In this document: one piece after another, positions 11,591 to 22,074 of the stretch
How positions within the stretch are numbered: position 1 is the stretch's first letter
How the letters are laid out: each line of letters starts with the position of its first letter
Made by a program: the position numbers and the translations under genes
The notes under the pieces: model-generated
Databases searched by the model: none
The model's input: the letters and a program-made list of their open reading frames with translations, nothing else
Told to the model about the DNA's origin: nothing
Source: Oasisia sp. SBJ-2009
Lineage: Eukaryota; Annelida; Polychaeta; Sabellida; Siboglinidae
Reading direction: 5' to 3'
NCBI GenBank assembly: GCA_964017155.1
Contig: OZ024858.1
Coordinates: 21,379,657-21,443,656 of the forward strand
Length of the DNA: 64,000 nucleotides

Positions 11591-12085
11591 CTGAGTCCAT
11601 GACGACAATACTGTTGCAATTAGTAAAGCGTATCGAATACAAGTTACTAGTACTCGTGCACAGGGCTTTATACGACGGCACGCCAAAGTATCTCGCGGCA
11701 CTGCTACAGCACGCGCCTCGCCGATCGCTGTGCTCTGCAGGCGGGCTACTCCTCGAAGTGCCAAAAGTTAACTTAGAACGTTTTGGCCGCCGTGCATTTG
11801 CCTGTGCAGGACCCACTCTGTGGAACAAACTCCCTAGGAATATGCACGACAACGGGAATCTCTCACAATTTAAGAAACAATTAAAAACATTTTTATTTTC
11901 CACACAACTAGTTTTACACAACGAACATTATATTTGAGCTTAACTACATTTATTTACCTATTTACATTTATGCACACACCCGTGAACATTATATTTTAGC
12001 TTAACTATATTTATTTGTTTATTTACCTATTTACATACGTCCCGGATTTGATGGTGCCAAATAAAGTTTTATTATTATTATTATA
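11590..12085 (+). mobile_element. 5'-truncated non-LTR retrotransposon (CR1/Jockey-group LINE), 3' end only
   Basis: An open frame (11599-11937) encodes the C-terminal tail that follows the reverse transcriptase in CR1/L2/Jockey-type LINEs: VHRALYDGTPKYLAALL, a basic RRSL segment, LLEVP, then FGRRAFACAGPTLWNKLP and FKKQLKTFLF. The catalytic RT region is missing, as expected of 5' truncation during target-primed reverse transcription. After the stop comes a short AT-rich tail with a roughly 55-bp partial duplication (GAACATTATAT...TTTACCTATTTAC), AATAAAG, and a terminal TTATTATTA run at 12069-12085, typical of the 3' end of this group. Dead copy. Confidence 0.8.
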
Positions 12086-12205
12086 TATAATATCCACAAC
12101 ACTTTTCAGCAGGTAAAGTGAACAAACTGTTAAGGATTCAATATAGACATTACACAGAGGCTTCAGAATGGGCGGACTGCTAATTCTAAACCTGCATTAT
12201 GTCTA

Positions 12206-12530
12206 TCAGTCACTGGCCGTCTCCTCACCCTGAAACCCTGGTATGGAGGTAAAAAAGACAGCATTAGGACAAACATCATGAAAAGATTTTAGCACCTCAG
12301 CAGATGGCAAGGGGGCTCGTCCAGAGGCATGGCACGAAGCGACTGGCCGGTTGTCTCCGAAAAGGCCCATCTCTACCATTTCTTGGAGTGTCAGGGGCTC
12401 CAGCTCCTTGTGGAAGCTGGCATTACGCTGACAAGCTTCACTGGTGGAAGACGTCTCTGTCAGCCCCATCTTTACCACAAACTCCATTTTAAATAACAGA
12501 GCGGCAACGTGGCTGCAAACTTCATCTAGT
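12206..12530 (-). pseudogene. SWIM zinc-finger protein, third visible exon (C-terminal part)
   Basis: Reading leftward from an acceptor CAG (12531-12533), this exon encodes DEVCSHVAALLFKMEF, the second half (CxH) of a SWIM zinc finger, then a segment with ACQRNASFHKELEPLTL and a tail ending GFQGEETASD and TGA at 12206. The same order (CSHVAALLF, then a C-W/R-N motif) occurs in a large invertebrate family of SWIM proteins often linked to YqaJ-type nuclease domains; no nuclease domain is visible here. The exon needs two bases from the previous exon to keep frame, but exon 2 ends in phase 0, so the join would hit TGA at once. A possible donor (CAGG|GTGAGG) near 12225 could replace the terminal stop. 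Confidence 0.65.
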
Positions 12531-12895
12531 CTGAAAGACAATACATATTTTGCATGTGTGATGTGCGGCAATTTGCCCGTTTATACTGTGTATATTGTTG
12601 TTAATAAGCAGCATTGCATGCACAGTAACTCTGGCAAACACCTGTCAAATAAATATATGTAGATAAAGCACATAAACTTAAAATATGTGATTAATTGTTG
12701 GTAATATTAAATATTAATTATTTACTACTACCACGGGGTACTAGCTTGTTGTCTTGTGTTGATTTATCCTGCATTCATATATAAGTAATTGCTCTGCTTG
12801 TACAGTAATATCAAGCTAAGTAGGCGTTCAGCTGACTACGTTTACTACCTATTCGCAACATACACTTGTAATATGTATTCTCAAATTAATTTTAC

Positions 12896-13076
12896 CGTCA
12901 TGCATGTGCAGTGAGCACAGTAGACCTCGGCTGTCTCTTTGACCAGGTAGACCCAGGGCTCATGGGGCTTGTCCCTGATCCTCATGGAAGGTATCACCTT
13001 TGACTTCATAAGACAGAAGGGCGTGTTGGCAATATCCATGTATTTGACCTCCTGCACATGGCCATTGACAGCAAAA
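12896..13076 (-). pseudogene. SWIM zinc-finger protein, second visible exon
   Basis: Acceptor TTTTTAG (13077-13078 on the complement), donor GTAAAA after 12896. It encodes FAVNGHVQEVKYMDI, then a segment with VIPSMRIRDKPHEPWVYLV, and VYCAHCTCM, the first CxC half of the SWIM finger whose CxH half is in the next exon. Its first base completes an AGT codon with the upstream exon, so that junction is good. The downstream junction is out of phase by two bases. Either this copy is broken or an indel lies at the exon end. Fold: SWIM (CxCxnCxH) fingers bind DNA or protein in transposase-like and chromatin proteins. Confidence 0.68.
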
Positions 13077-13619
13077 CTAAAAAGCAAAAAAAAAAAAATG
13101 TATTAATAAAAAATTAGTATACTTTTTGTATTAATATGAATAATTGATTTGCAATTTAGCTGACACATGACACTACGCCGAGAAGACATTTGAAGAGTCA
13201 CCGCATCTACCGCAGAAGTGTTCCAGAGAGCCGCCATCCCAGTCATTCAGACATTGACATTATAGCAGATTGTCTTAGTGTTAATCATGGACTGCCTGCT
13301 TTTTATTTAATGTACTAATAACGTTATTGAACTATTTATTCTAATATTTTATTAACTTATTATTTTAGCTCACAGTGTCATATCCTTTACATTGCATGTC
13401 CGTGAAATTCAATGTACAAATAATTTATTTATCTATTTATTATAATTATTTATTTTATTAATTTCTTCATTGTTTTAATGGACACTTAATATACAGTTAA
13501 TTGTATTTATCTATTTGTCATATTTATTTTATTAACTTATTACTTTAGCACACAGTCACGTTACAACAGCAGGATAGTGAAACATCACTTTTTAGCAGTA
13601 AATACTTGAAGACTTGAAG

Positions 13620-13790
13620 TAGTCTCGCTTAACCGACTGTCGGTCGGCTGCGGAACTACGCCGAAAAGACAGTTGAGGGGGCTTAAAAGTGCTGCCACCT
13701 CACGGAGTCTGGGTAACCGAGGCTAGACTTGAAGCCGAGGGGCTTAAAAGTGCTGCCACCTCACGGAGCCTGGGTAACCTACCTGGCCTA
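13620..13790 (+). mobile_element. Left end of a TIR foldback element (partial copy)
   Basis: TA at 13620-13621, then the TIR GTCTCGCTTAACCGACTGTC, a GGCTGCGGAACTACGCCG segment, and the subterminal block GGGGCTTAAAAGTGCTGCC...CTGGGTAACC. The subterminal block occurs twice (about 13677 and 13737). The right half of the element is absent. The same ends occur complete at 63180-63926 and as a right half at 35.5-36.15 kb. It lies in the first intron of the SWIM gene. Confidence 0.8.
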
Positions 13791-13901
13791 GGTTAGGTAG
13801 CATCACCCACGCTAATCGACGGCCCGCGCGAATCCGGGCCGTCGGACTGGTTGCGTGTGTGTTCGGTCAACTTAACAGGATTTTTATTGCTGTTTGATCA
13901 T

Positions 13902-13917
13902 GAGCAATCATGAATAG
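13902..13917 (+). repeat. 16-bp inverted repeat, left arm
   Basis: GAGCAATCATGAATAG is the exact reverse complement of 14176-14191. The two arms bracket the first SWIM exon. Confidence 0.85.
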
Positions 13918-13929
13918 CAGCAGTATTAC

Positions 13930-14183
13930 CTGTACGCATCCATTGATTTGTATTTTTTCATCGACTCTGTAGTGAACATTTCTCCTGGCGTGTCGATGAG
14001 GTACTGGTAAATATCGCCGAACGTGAGATCCGGCCACGAATTGGTACCGATTTGCAAGCCGTCTTGCATGAAGTACGGATCTGGCAACTTGCGTGCGCCA
14101 TCGTCGTACTCCAATTTTTGCTCATAGCGGTCCCTCGCACGTACATCTAAATCATTCGCGTACACAGACCGCTGACTATTCAT
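13930..14183 (-). pseudogene. SWIM zinc-finger protein, first exon
   Basis: It starts at an ATG (14183-14181) and ends at 13930 before donor GTAATA. It encodes a charged N-terminus, then KLPDPYFMQDGLQIGTNSW, PDLTFGDIYQYLIDTPG and KKYKSMDAY. The block LPDPY...W-P-x-TFGDIY-YL--TPG...KSL/M-AY is the conserved region just before the SWIM finger in invertebrate SWIM proteins. It splices in phase to exon 2 (AG|T, Ser). The ATG choice fits a first exon, since no acceptor is evident upstream, but homologues may start earlier. It is marked as a pseudogene only because of the exon 2/3 phase conflict; this exon itself is intact. Confidence 0.65.
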
Positions 14184-14191
14184 GATTGCTC
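14176..14191 (-). repeat. 16-bp inverted repeat, right arm
   Basis: Perfect reverse complement of 13902-13917. It contains the predicted SWIM start codon. Confidence 0.85.
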
Positions 14192-15285
14192 AAGCATTGC
14201 AACCGACCTTTGTTCGCTTGTGCTTGGCCAGCTCCGCTCTGGTGGTCTAACCAAAAGGACTCAGACCACATTTGCATTTTCCATAGGCGACCATTATAAC
14301 GTTTCCTTCATTTCCTACTAATCTCGCGGTGCTCTGTTATTGACAATTTCATAGACAGAGGTACAGTGAAAAATTCGTGAACTTGTAATACCTCAGGCTC
14401 CCACAAGTTCATTCAAACTTGACACCCCTCTATTTCTGCTTGAACCACCCACGGATTGCCCCTGATTACATCACCAAGCAAAATTACAACTGTATTAATA
14501 CGCAGAAACTCACCGAATGACAGCTGTCATAATTTGACAGCCCTGGTACGACGCTGCACAAAAACGTCATTTATAATCACTCCACACTACATATATGCTC
14601 ACAGAAATTCAGACAACCTGCACAATGCTGCTTTTATAGGGTACTCTTTGGTCGCGCGGGTAATGGTGGATGTGCACCTTATATACTGTGGTCTTACGCC
14701 AAAACGCAAAGCATAATTTCCCCAGGCGGATGTTTAGGGGCAATATGGCTACTTGCTATAGCCACCCACGTACAATAAAATGCCCATTTGTTGTTCTTAT
14801 ATGGAATAAGGGTTAGGGTTACGGTTAGGTTGACCTTCGTTTTGACCTTCAATCGACTTGAAACCAGTCAAAAATGACCTTTACCTTGACTTTCTTGCAT
14901 GATCGACCTACTATCGACCTGAAACATATTCCAGATTACCAGGCGTGTTTGAAAACCCTACAATAGAGTCTAACATCGTTGAAGTTGGTCAGTTGGTTCC
15001 AGAGATATGCCATATTCTATATTTTCCATGAGTGCATGATGGCGGCCATCTTGGATTTTGGCCGTTACAAGTGTCTAACAATTTGTAACCTAAGATTTTT
15101 TTAGTTCATAGCCTAATAAAGTCAAATCAATCACTATCTCACTTTAGGCATCCGATTCCTACGGGACTGTGAAATCCATACATGGTGGTCTGCACTATTT
15201 ATCGAAACAGTCACAATTCGAATTTTCCCAAATTTAATTTGTTACACTACGGATACTGGGCATATTGCGGCCCCAGGGTAACATA
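14192..15285. other. Non-coding DNA upstream of the SWIM exon
   Basis: No exon recognised. At 14797-14826 there is TATGGAATAAGGGTTAGGGT followed by CGGTTAGGTTGA, which closely matches 10080-10118, so both may be copies of one dispersed repeat. Confidence 0.4.
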
Positions 15286-16077
15286 CTAGGGATCTAGGAG
15301 AAGGACAACTCTGTTTATAAACCTGGGTAGACCCAGCTCATTAACCTTGGCAGACAGTGGGTCTAGGAGAAGGAAAACTCTGATGATTTAAAACCTACGA
15401 CCCAAGGACCTCATTGTCACCGTCCCAACTTGGTAGGTTGTGGCAGACGAACCTTGGGTTTAATTAAAGGGTGGTGTTAGGTTTGCGCACCCTGCACTCC
15501 ACTTTAAAGCTCCATCGCGCAGGCGAGAAGGACACGTCCACCTCGATCCTTAGATCACAAAGTCCTGCAGCGATGGGAAAGGGGCGATTACGGCAGGTGG
15601 AAGATGACACTGGAAGCCGCAGTCACAATCCTGCATGCAGGCGGCTCAGCAGGATGGGTCGTTTGGTGTTGACCCCGAAATGACAACATCACCCGGCAGG
15701 ACCCTGAGCGACCTAGCAGCCTTCTCTAGGGACTGACTGCTTGCTCCACATGAAGAGGGGCCTAGGTAAGGTGGCGTAAACAAAGCTTGTCTCCATGTGT
15801 CCCAGGCTGCTCACCGCCGTCAAAGGGCATCTTCCAAATGCGGTCGAAACACAGCAAAGGAGAAACGGCGCACCCACTCGCCTTAAAAGGTGGGAACAGA
15901 CTCAAACTAGCATGCTGGAATGTCAGAATGCAACGTTAGATTCATGCAACAGCTCTCGACCTGTATGACGCTCTGCATTAATTGCACACCAACTCGCTAG
16001 GCTGGGTATTGATATCGCCGCACTCAGTGAAATTCGCTTCTCAGAAGAAGCATGTCTGAGAGATCGTGGCGCAGGAG
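15286..16077 (+). mobile_element. RTE-type LINE, 5' region and start of endonuclease (interrupted)
   Basis: The 5' part has the repeated phrase TCTAGGAGAAGGA (15294 and 15362) and GGTAGACCCAGCTC, the style of 5' leader seen on many invertebrate RTE elements. From about 15905 the apurinic-like endonuclease starts: KLACWNVR, then (after a frameshift) LARLGIDIAALSEIRF and EEACLRDRGAG, where WNVR and the Glu of ALSEIR are conserved endonuclease residues. The frame is cut at TA 16078-16079 by the pogo transposon and resumes at 19102. Indels and a later TGA show it was already dead or has decayed since. Confidence 0.75.
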
Positions 16078-16084
16078 TAGGGTG

Positions 16085-16320
16085 GGGCATAGCGCACAGG
16101 GTAACACATATTGTATCATATGTTGGCTTTACCTACTGGAATATAATAACAAATATATACAATATGTCACTAACTATATTGAGTATATGTCGTACAAATT
16201 TGGCACGATTCGAGTAATATGTTTTTGCTGTGTGATTAATTATACGCACCGACCCAATTTGGGCGCTTTGCCCCGTGGGCGGGGCAAAGCGCACAGGGAT
16301 GGGCGCTATGCCCCATATGG
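16085..16320. repeat. Pogo subterminal repeats, left side
   Basis: GGGGCATAGCGCACAGGG at the TIR (about 16084-16101). Further in, at about 16263-16316, a head-to-head cluster: GCGCTTTGCCCC, GGGGCAAAGCGCACAGGG and GCGCTATGCCCC. Confidence 0.8.
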
Positions 16321-16487
16321 AATTGCATGCATGTTTTTGTTTTTACAAATAGGCTACAAAATCATATATACCAACAAAAATACAAAACTTTATTTAATGC
16401 ACTACATAAACGAACAACTAACGATAGTTCCACAAGGAAACAGTTCATTTTGCTGTGTGCTATGACAATGTTTTGTCCAGATTAGTT

Positions 16488-18302
16488 CTAATCTGAGTCT
16501 GATTCACAATTGTGACAGGTGTAGTATGGGTCGCCTGCAGTGCATGCGGCGTGTGCCCATTTCTTGCAGCTCAGGCACTGCAGCCAGACCTCCCTGGATT
16601 TGCTGTTTGCGTAAGGCTCGCAGCACACGACACATTGTGTATCTTCATCGCCGTTGATTTGCTTTGTGTTGCCCCGTGGTGGCACCCTGGAGAGCCCGGA
16701 CGGACCAGGAGTTGGCTGTTGTTCACACCTGACGTTTCGAGTTTTCTTTGCCACCAGCGGCTGTTTCGGCGTTCTCGCTTTACGTTTCTTCTCCGCAGCA
16801 AGCTTGTATGGCGAGGACGTCAGGACTACGCTAGTGGTTCTAGTTTGCCTTTTCTTCTTTGTGGGTGGTGGCGGCGGTGAGCAGCTCGCAATGACTGCAC
16901 GAATGCCATCTTCAGAGGGTACCGGACTGGTGTCGACATCTGGTGCGCTCGCAGCTTCTGTGAAGACTGCGTGTTCGGTGTCATCACGGCTTGTAGTCAT
17001 AGTCGGGTCAGTAGATAGAGAGGTGGTGTTTTGGGTGTCGGTCACCCCAGTAACGAATTCACCCACGGCTGCGACTTGGGGAGGGTAGGATGACAACTCA
17101 ACGATCTCGAATTCGGCGTCGAATTTGCTGTCATTGTACGGCCATAAGCCGCTGGTCGCAAATCCATTGACGGCAGTCTGTATTGTAGCAGTACAGCTGT
17201 ACGCTCGCTCAAACAGTGCGATCACCTCATACTGTGTGATGGCTCGTCCCCTGTTCGATGTTAGCCAGTGGTCGCACGATCGGCTGAATGCGGACTTCAG
17301 AGACTTAAAGAATGTTCGGTCGAGCGGCTGAAGTCGGTGGGTACAGTGCGGCGGAAATGTCAGCATGATGACCCCATGTTCCCTGCCGAAGTCGATTGCC
17401 TCGAGGGTCTTATGGCTTTCGTGTCCGTCCAACAGAAGCAGATGTGGATGCTCTTTGGTGCATCCCGTAATCTCGACGAAGTGTTTGAGCCACTTCATGA
17501 ATAGAGCTCCGTCGATATACCCCGAACCACGTTCATTCACCGCACCAATCGATCCAACAGGAGCACCATTCATCAGCGACATCACCATTCTCTTGCGAGG
17601 AAAGACAAACAGCGGCGGGATGTAAGACCCGGCAGCACTGACACAGCACAGCGCGGTGATATTCTTTCCACGCTCACCGCTTGAAGCCTTTCGCACCTGC
17701 CTCGTTCCTGTTTGACACAAGACTTTCGCCGCCTTCGTCACCGTCGTGAAGCCTGTTTCGTCACAGTTCCAAATGGCAGTAGCTCTGTGATCCCCTTCTT
17801 TCAAGACGTCTTTGTACAACGCAAAAAACGCCTTAACTGCTTCGCGGTTGAAACCTTCTATGCGGGCCAGGCTAGTAGAGATCGGTACACGAATCGATAA
17901 CTCTGGGTGGCGCCTCATGAAGTTAGACAACCAGTCTTTTCCGGCTAGTCCACGCCCATCATCAAATTGATGATGTACCCCCAATTTCGCCGCAACAGCG
18001 TATGCCAAACGCCTGACGTCGATCGTTGTCAACCCGTATATCTTCTTGGACATCTCCTTCGCGTACTGTACTAATTCCGCTTCAAAGGCGCTTGAAAACA
18101 CGCAACGCTTGCTGCCCATCGCGACAACACCAGGTCGACGTACATTGCCAGAGCAGTGGCGTATTAGGGTTCGCCTCGGGATTCCATAATCTGCCCCAGC
18201 ACCACGAATGCTTTGTCCTTCACGGACAGCCGCTACAGCCAACGACAGTCGGTCAGATCCGTAACTCCCCTGCGTAGTTTTTCTTTTATACTTCCGAACC
18301 AT
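16488..18302 (-). CDS. Pogo-type transposase (604 aa, intact)
   Basis: A single uninterrupted frame from ATG (18302) to the stop at 16488. Domains in order: a psq-type helix-turn-helix (about 18-55, with VREGQSIRGAGADYGIPRRT); a CENP-B/Tc5-type DNA-binding domain (about 70-140, ending GKDWLSNFMRRHPELSIR); and a DDE_1 catalytic domain (about 170-390) with Asp181 (WNCDETGF), Asp292 (LLLLDGHESH) and Asp328 (HRLQPLDRTFF), a DD35D spacing. Then comes a Ser/Thr/Pro linker with basic patches (KKKR, EKKRKAR: likely nuclear localisation) and a C-terminal PHD-like finger with C557, C560, C576, C579, H584, C587, C596 and C599. All catalytic residues are present. It cuts and rejoins DNA at the element's TIRs (family knowledge). 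No intron is needed. Possibly still active, or domesticated; the TIRs favour a transposon. Confidence 0.92.
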   Translation of the reverse strand: MVRKYKRKTTQGSYGSDRLSLAVAAVREGQSIRGAGADYGIPRRTLIRHCSGNVRRPGVVAMGSKRCVFSSAFEAELVQYAKEMSKKIYGLTTIDVRRLAYAVAAKLGVHHQFDDGRGLAGKDWLSNFMRRHPELSIRVPISTSLARIEGFNREAVKAFFALYKDVLKEGDHRATAIWNCDETGFTTVTKAAKVLCQTGTRQVRKASSGERGKNITALCCVSAAGSYIPPLFVFPRKRMVMSLMNGAPVGSIGAVNERGSGYIDGALFMKWLKHFVEITGCTKEHPHLLLLDGHESHKTLEAIDFGREHGVIMLTFPPHCTHRLQPLDRTFFKSLKSAFSRSCDHWLTSNRGRAITQYEVIALFERAYSCTATIQTAVNGFATSGLWPYNDSKFDAEFEIVELSSYPPQVAAVGEFVTGVTDTQNTTSLSTDPTMTTSRDDTEHAVFTEAASAPDVDTSPVPSEDGIRAVIASCSPPPPPTKKKRQTRTTSVVLTSSPYKLAAEKKRKARTPKQPLVAKKTRNVRCEQQPTPGPSGLSRVPPRGNTKQINGDEDTQCVVCCEPYANSKSREVWLQCLSCKKWAHAACTAGDPYYTCHNCESDSD

Positions 18303-18486
18303 AGTTTCTCAATCTAAAATATAAATGCTGTCAGTTAGCCATATAACTATCAAAAGAACATGTAACAAGTTAATTATACTAATAAAGTTAACAGGCAAAC
18401 ATTATTGTATACATCATATTTCGTGTGTTTGTTTCAGTGTGTGTGCTAAACGCAAACACACACTTACACTTACACACGCACGAACG

Positions 18487-18609
<123 letters not shown>

Positions 18610-18676
18610 ATTGTATTTACAGAACGATATGCCATCTAAAATGAATACACAATTATATGTTTATACCATCTTACGC

Positions 18677-18738
18677 ATGGGGCATAGCGCACAGGGATGT
18701 GCGCTTTGCCCCAATGCACAGGTGGCGCTATGCCCCAT
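18677..18738. repeat. Pogo subterminal repeats, right side (interior)
   Basis: GGGGCATAGCGCACAGGG, then the reverse form GTGCGCTTTGCCCC and again GGCGCTATGCCCC, a palindromic cluster mirroring the one at 16263-16316. Confidence 0.8.
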
Positions 18739-19101
18739 CGGCGACCACTCCGAGGATTTGTCATTTATGACATTGTCTGTTATCGCTCGCCGTATCTGAG
18801 GCCATAGAAATGTAGGTTATATGACATAGTTTAGAAAGCTATGCGAAGTTTTTAAAAGTGCGTAGCTATTTAGCGTCACTTTATTCATGAACATGGAAGC
18901 GATTTTATTAACAAATGACCATGAAACAGTAAAAGATATATACTCAAATCGCGCTCGATTATATTCAGCAAAAGCACGCTTACGTGGCGTCGGGATGCAG
19001 AAAGGAATCATTTGGTCGCTATATGGAGCCACTAAAAGCAATATTCGCCAAAATAGAGGTATGGACGCTATGCCCCACCCTGTGCGCTATGCCCCACCTT
19101 A

Positions 19102-19131
19102 CTCTACCCTTTATTGATCTGGTAAATCAAT

Positions 19132-19170
<39 letters not shown>

Positions 19171-19323
19171 GAGACGAGACGAGAGAGACGAGAGAGACGA
19201 GAGAGACGAGAGAGAGAGAGACGTCTTTCAGGTGTTGAGTTTATGGTCAGGGACTCCATAGCTATCAAGCTTACAAACCTGCCAATTAGTGTTCAGCAGC
19301 ATGCCACTCTTCAGTGTGTATGC
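19102..19323 (+). pseudogene. RTE LINE endonuclease remnant beyond the pogo insertion
   Basis: After the TA, the frame STLY-SGKSIEE (one in-frame TGA where homologues have Trp) continues into an expanded GA tract and then RRLSGVEFMVRDSIAIKLTN, LPISVQQHATLQ. This matches the RTE endonuclease order WSGK...RRxxGVGFAI...L..LP. It is abruptly replaced by the 37-bp satellite at 19324. The same remnant is copied in all six macrosatellite units (for example about 31038-31133 and 33170-33265). Confidence 0.75.
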
Positions 19324-21812
19324 GTATGTCCAGTAAAGTCTTCTTTGTCGTCCTTTTCACGTATGTCCAGTAAAGTCTTCTTTGTCGTCCTTTTCACGTA
19401 TGTCCAGTAAAGTCATCTTTGTCGTCATTTTCACGTATGTCCAGTAAAGTAATCTTTGTCGTCCTTTTTACGTATGTCCAGTAAAGTAATCTTTGTCGTC
19501 CTTTTCAGGTATGTCCAGTAAAGTCTTCTTTGTCATCCTTTTCACGTAAGTCCAGTAAAGTCTTCTTTGTTATCCTTTTCACGTATGTCCACTAAAGTCT
19601 TCTTTGTCATCCTTTTCACGTAAGTCCAGTAAAGTCTTCTTTGTCATCCTTTCCACGTATGTCCACTAAAGTCTTCTTTGTCGTCCTTTTCACGTATGTC
19701 CAGTAAAGTCTTCGTTGTCGTCCTTTTCGCGTATGTCCAGTAAAGTCTTCTTTGTCGTCCTTTTCACGTATGTCCACTAAAGTCTTCTTTGTCGTCCTTT
19801 TCACGTATGTCCACTAAAGTCTTCTTTGTCGTCCTTTTCACGTATGTCCAGTAAAGTCTTCTTTGTCGTCCTTTTCACGTATGTCGAGTAAAGTCTTCTT
19901 TGTCGTCCTTTTCACGTATGTCCAGTAATGTCTTCTTTGTCATCATTTCCACATATGTCCAGTAAAGTCTTCTTGTCGTCATTTTCACGTATGTCCAGTA
20001 AAGTCTTCTTTGACGTCCTTTTCGCGTATGTCCAGTAAAGTCTTCTTTGTCGTCCTTTTCACGTATGTCCACTAAAGTCTTCTTTGTCGTCCTTTTCACG
20101 TATGTCCACTAAAGTCTTCTTTGTCGTCCTTTTCACGTATGTCCAGTAAAGTCTTCTTTGTCGTCCTTTTCACGTATGTCGAGTAAAGTCTTCTTTGTCG
20201 TCCTTTTCACGTATGTCCAGTAATGTCTTCTTTGTCATCATTTCCACATATGTCCAGTAAAGTCTTCTTGTCGTCATTTTCACGTATGTCCAGTAAAGTC
20301 TTCTTTGTCGTCCTTTTCACGTATGTCCAGTAATGTCTTCTTTGTCATCATTTCCACATATGTCCAGTAAAGTCTTCTTGTCGTCATTTTCACGTATGTC
20401 CAGTAAAGTCTTCTTTGTCGCCCTGTTCACGTATGTCCAGTAAAGTCTTCTTGTCGTCCTTTTCACGTATGTCCAGTAAAGTCTTCTTTGTCGTCCTTTT
20501 CACGTATATCCAGTAAAGTTTTCTTTGTCGACCTTTTCACGTATACCCAGTAAAGTCTTCTTTGTCGTCCTTTTCACGTATGTCCAGTAAAGTCTTCTTT
20601 GTCGTCCTTTTCACGTATGTCCAGTAAAGTCTTCTTTGTCATCCTTTTCACGTATGTCCACTAAATTCTTGTTTGTCATCCTTTTCACGTATGTCCAGTA
20701 AAGTCTTCTTCGTCGTCCTTTTCACGTATGTCCACTAAAGTCTTCTTTGTCGTCCTTTTCACGTATGTCCAGTAAAGTCTTCTTTGTCGTCCTTTTCACG
20801 TGTGTCCAGTAAAGTCTTCTTTGTTATCCTTTTCACGTATGTCCAGTAAAGTCTTCTTTGTCGTCCTTTTCACGTATGTCCAGTAAAGTCTTCTTTGTCA
20901 TCCTTTTCACGTATGTCCACTAAAGTCTTGTTTGTCGTCCTTTTTACGTATGTCCAGTAAAGTCTTCTTTGTCGTCCTTTCCACGTATGTCCAGTAAAGT
21001 CTTCTTTGTCGTCCTTTTCACGTATGTCCAGTAAAGTCTTCTTTGTCATCCTTTCCACATATGTCCAGTAAAGTCTTCTTTGTCATCCTTTCCACATATG
21101 TCCAGTAAAGTCTTCTTGTCGTCCTTTTCACTTATGTCCAGTAAAGTCTTCTTTGTCATCCTTTTCACGTATGTCCAGTAAAGTCTTTTTTGTCGTCCTT
21201 TTCACGTATGTCCAGTAAAGTCTTCTTTGTCATCCTTTCCACATATGTCCAGTAAAGTCTTCTTGTCGTCCTTTTCACGTATGTCCAGTAAAGTCTTCTT
21301 TGTCATCCTTTTCACGTATGTCCAGTAAAGTCTTCTTTGTCGTCCTTTTCACGTATGTCCAGTAAAGTCTTCTTTGTCATCCTTTTCACGTATGTCCACT
21401 AAAGTCTTGTTTGTCATCCTTTTCACGTATGTCCAGTAAAGTCTTCTTTGTCGTCCTTTTCACGTATGTCCACTAAAGTCTTCTTTGTCGTCCTTTTCAC
21501 GTATGTCCAGTAAAGTCTTCTTTGTCATCCTTTTCACGTATGTCCACTAAAGTCTTGTTTGTGATCCTTTTCACGTATGTCCAGTAAAGTCTTCTTTGTC
21601 GTCCTTTTCACGTATGTCCACTAAAGTCTTCTTTGTCGTCCTTTTCACGTATGTCCAGTAAAGTCTTCTTTGTCGTCCTTTTCACGTATGTCCAGTAAAG
21701 TCTTCTTTGTCGTCCTTTCCACGTATGTCCAGTAAAGTCTTCTTTGTCGTCCTTTCCGCGTATGTCCAGTAAAGTCTTCTTTGTCGTCCTTTTCACGTAT
21801 GTCCAGTAAAGT
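19324..21812. repeat. 37-bp satellite array, block 1
   Basis: The monomer runs GTATGTCCAGTAAAGTCTTC then TTTGTCGTCCTTTTCAC (37 bp). Common variants: CACTAAAG for CAGTAAAG, TCATCC for TCGTCC, CTTCTTGTCG (one T fewer, 36 bp), CTTGTTTG, and CCACATATG at the monomer junction. In this block a compound repeat containing TCATCATTTCCACATATG recurs at about 19930, 20228 and 20340. All three minus-strand frames of the consensus are open, which makes short Lys/Asp-rich reading frames; these are not genes. Confidence 0.97.
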
Positions 21813-21906
21813 GCTGCCACCTTACAGGGTCTCCGTAATCGAGGCTAATCCTGCATAATTCCTGCTTCGTAAACAACTGCAAATATGTTTGTTTGGTTTT
21901 GTTATG

Positions 21907-22027
21907 TTTGGTCGCTATATGGAGCCACTAAAAGCAATATTCGCCAAAATAGAGGTATGGACGCTATGCCCCACCCTGTTCGCTATGCCCCACCTTACTC
22001 TACCCTTTATTGATCTGGTAAATCAAT

Positions 22028-22074
<47 letters not shown>

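Larger units (their letters stand above)
19011..21906. repeat. Macrosatellite unit 1 (2.9 kb)
   Basis: In order: the last ~90 bp of the pogo transposon (starts TTTGGTCGCTATATGG) with its TIR; the LINE endonuclease remnant with a GA/GACGA tract (about 19130-19225) and the GVEFMVRDS... frame; the 37-bp monomer array (19324-21812, about 67 monomers); a piece of the TIR foldback element (GTGCTGCCACCTTACAGG to CAACTGCAAATATG); then the filler GTTTTGTTATG leading into unit 2. This unit is continuous with the full pogo element on its left, so it marks the original locus. Confidence 0.9.

Noticed and set aside
11570..11921. Minus-strand frames opposite the LINE tail
   Set aside because: The plus strand has the conserved LINE C-terminal motifs; the minus frames show none.
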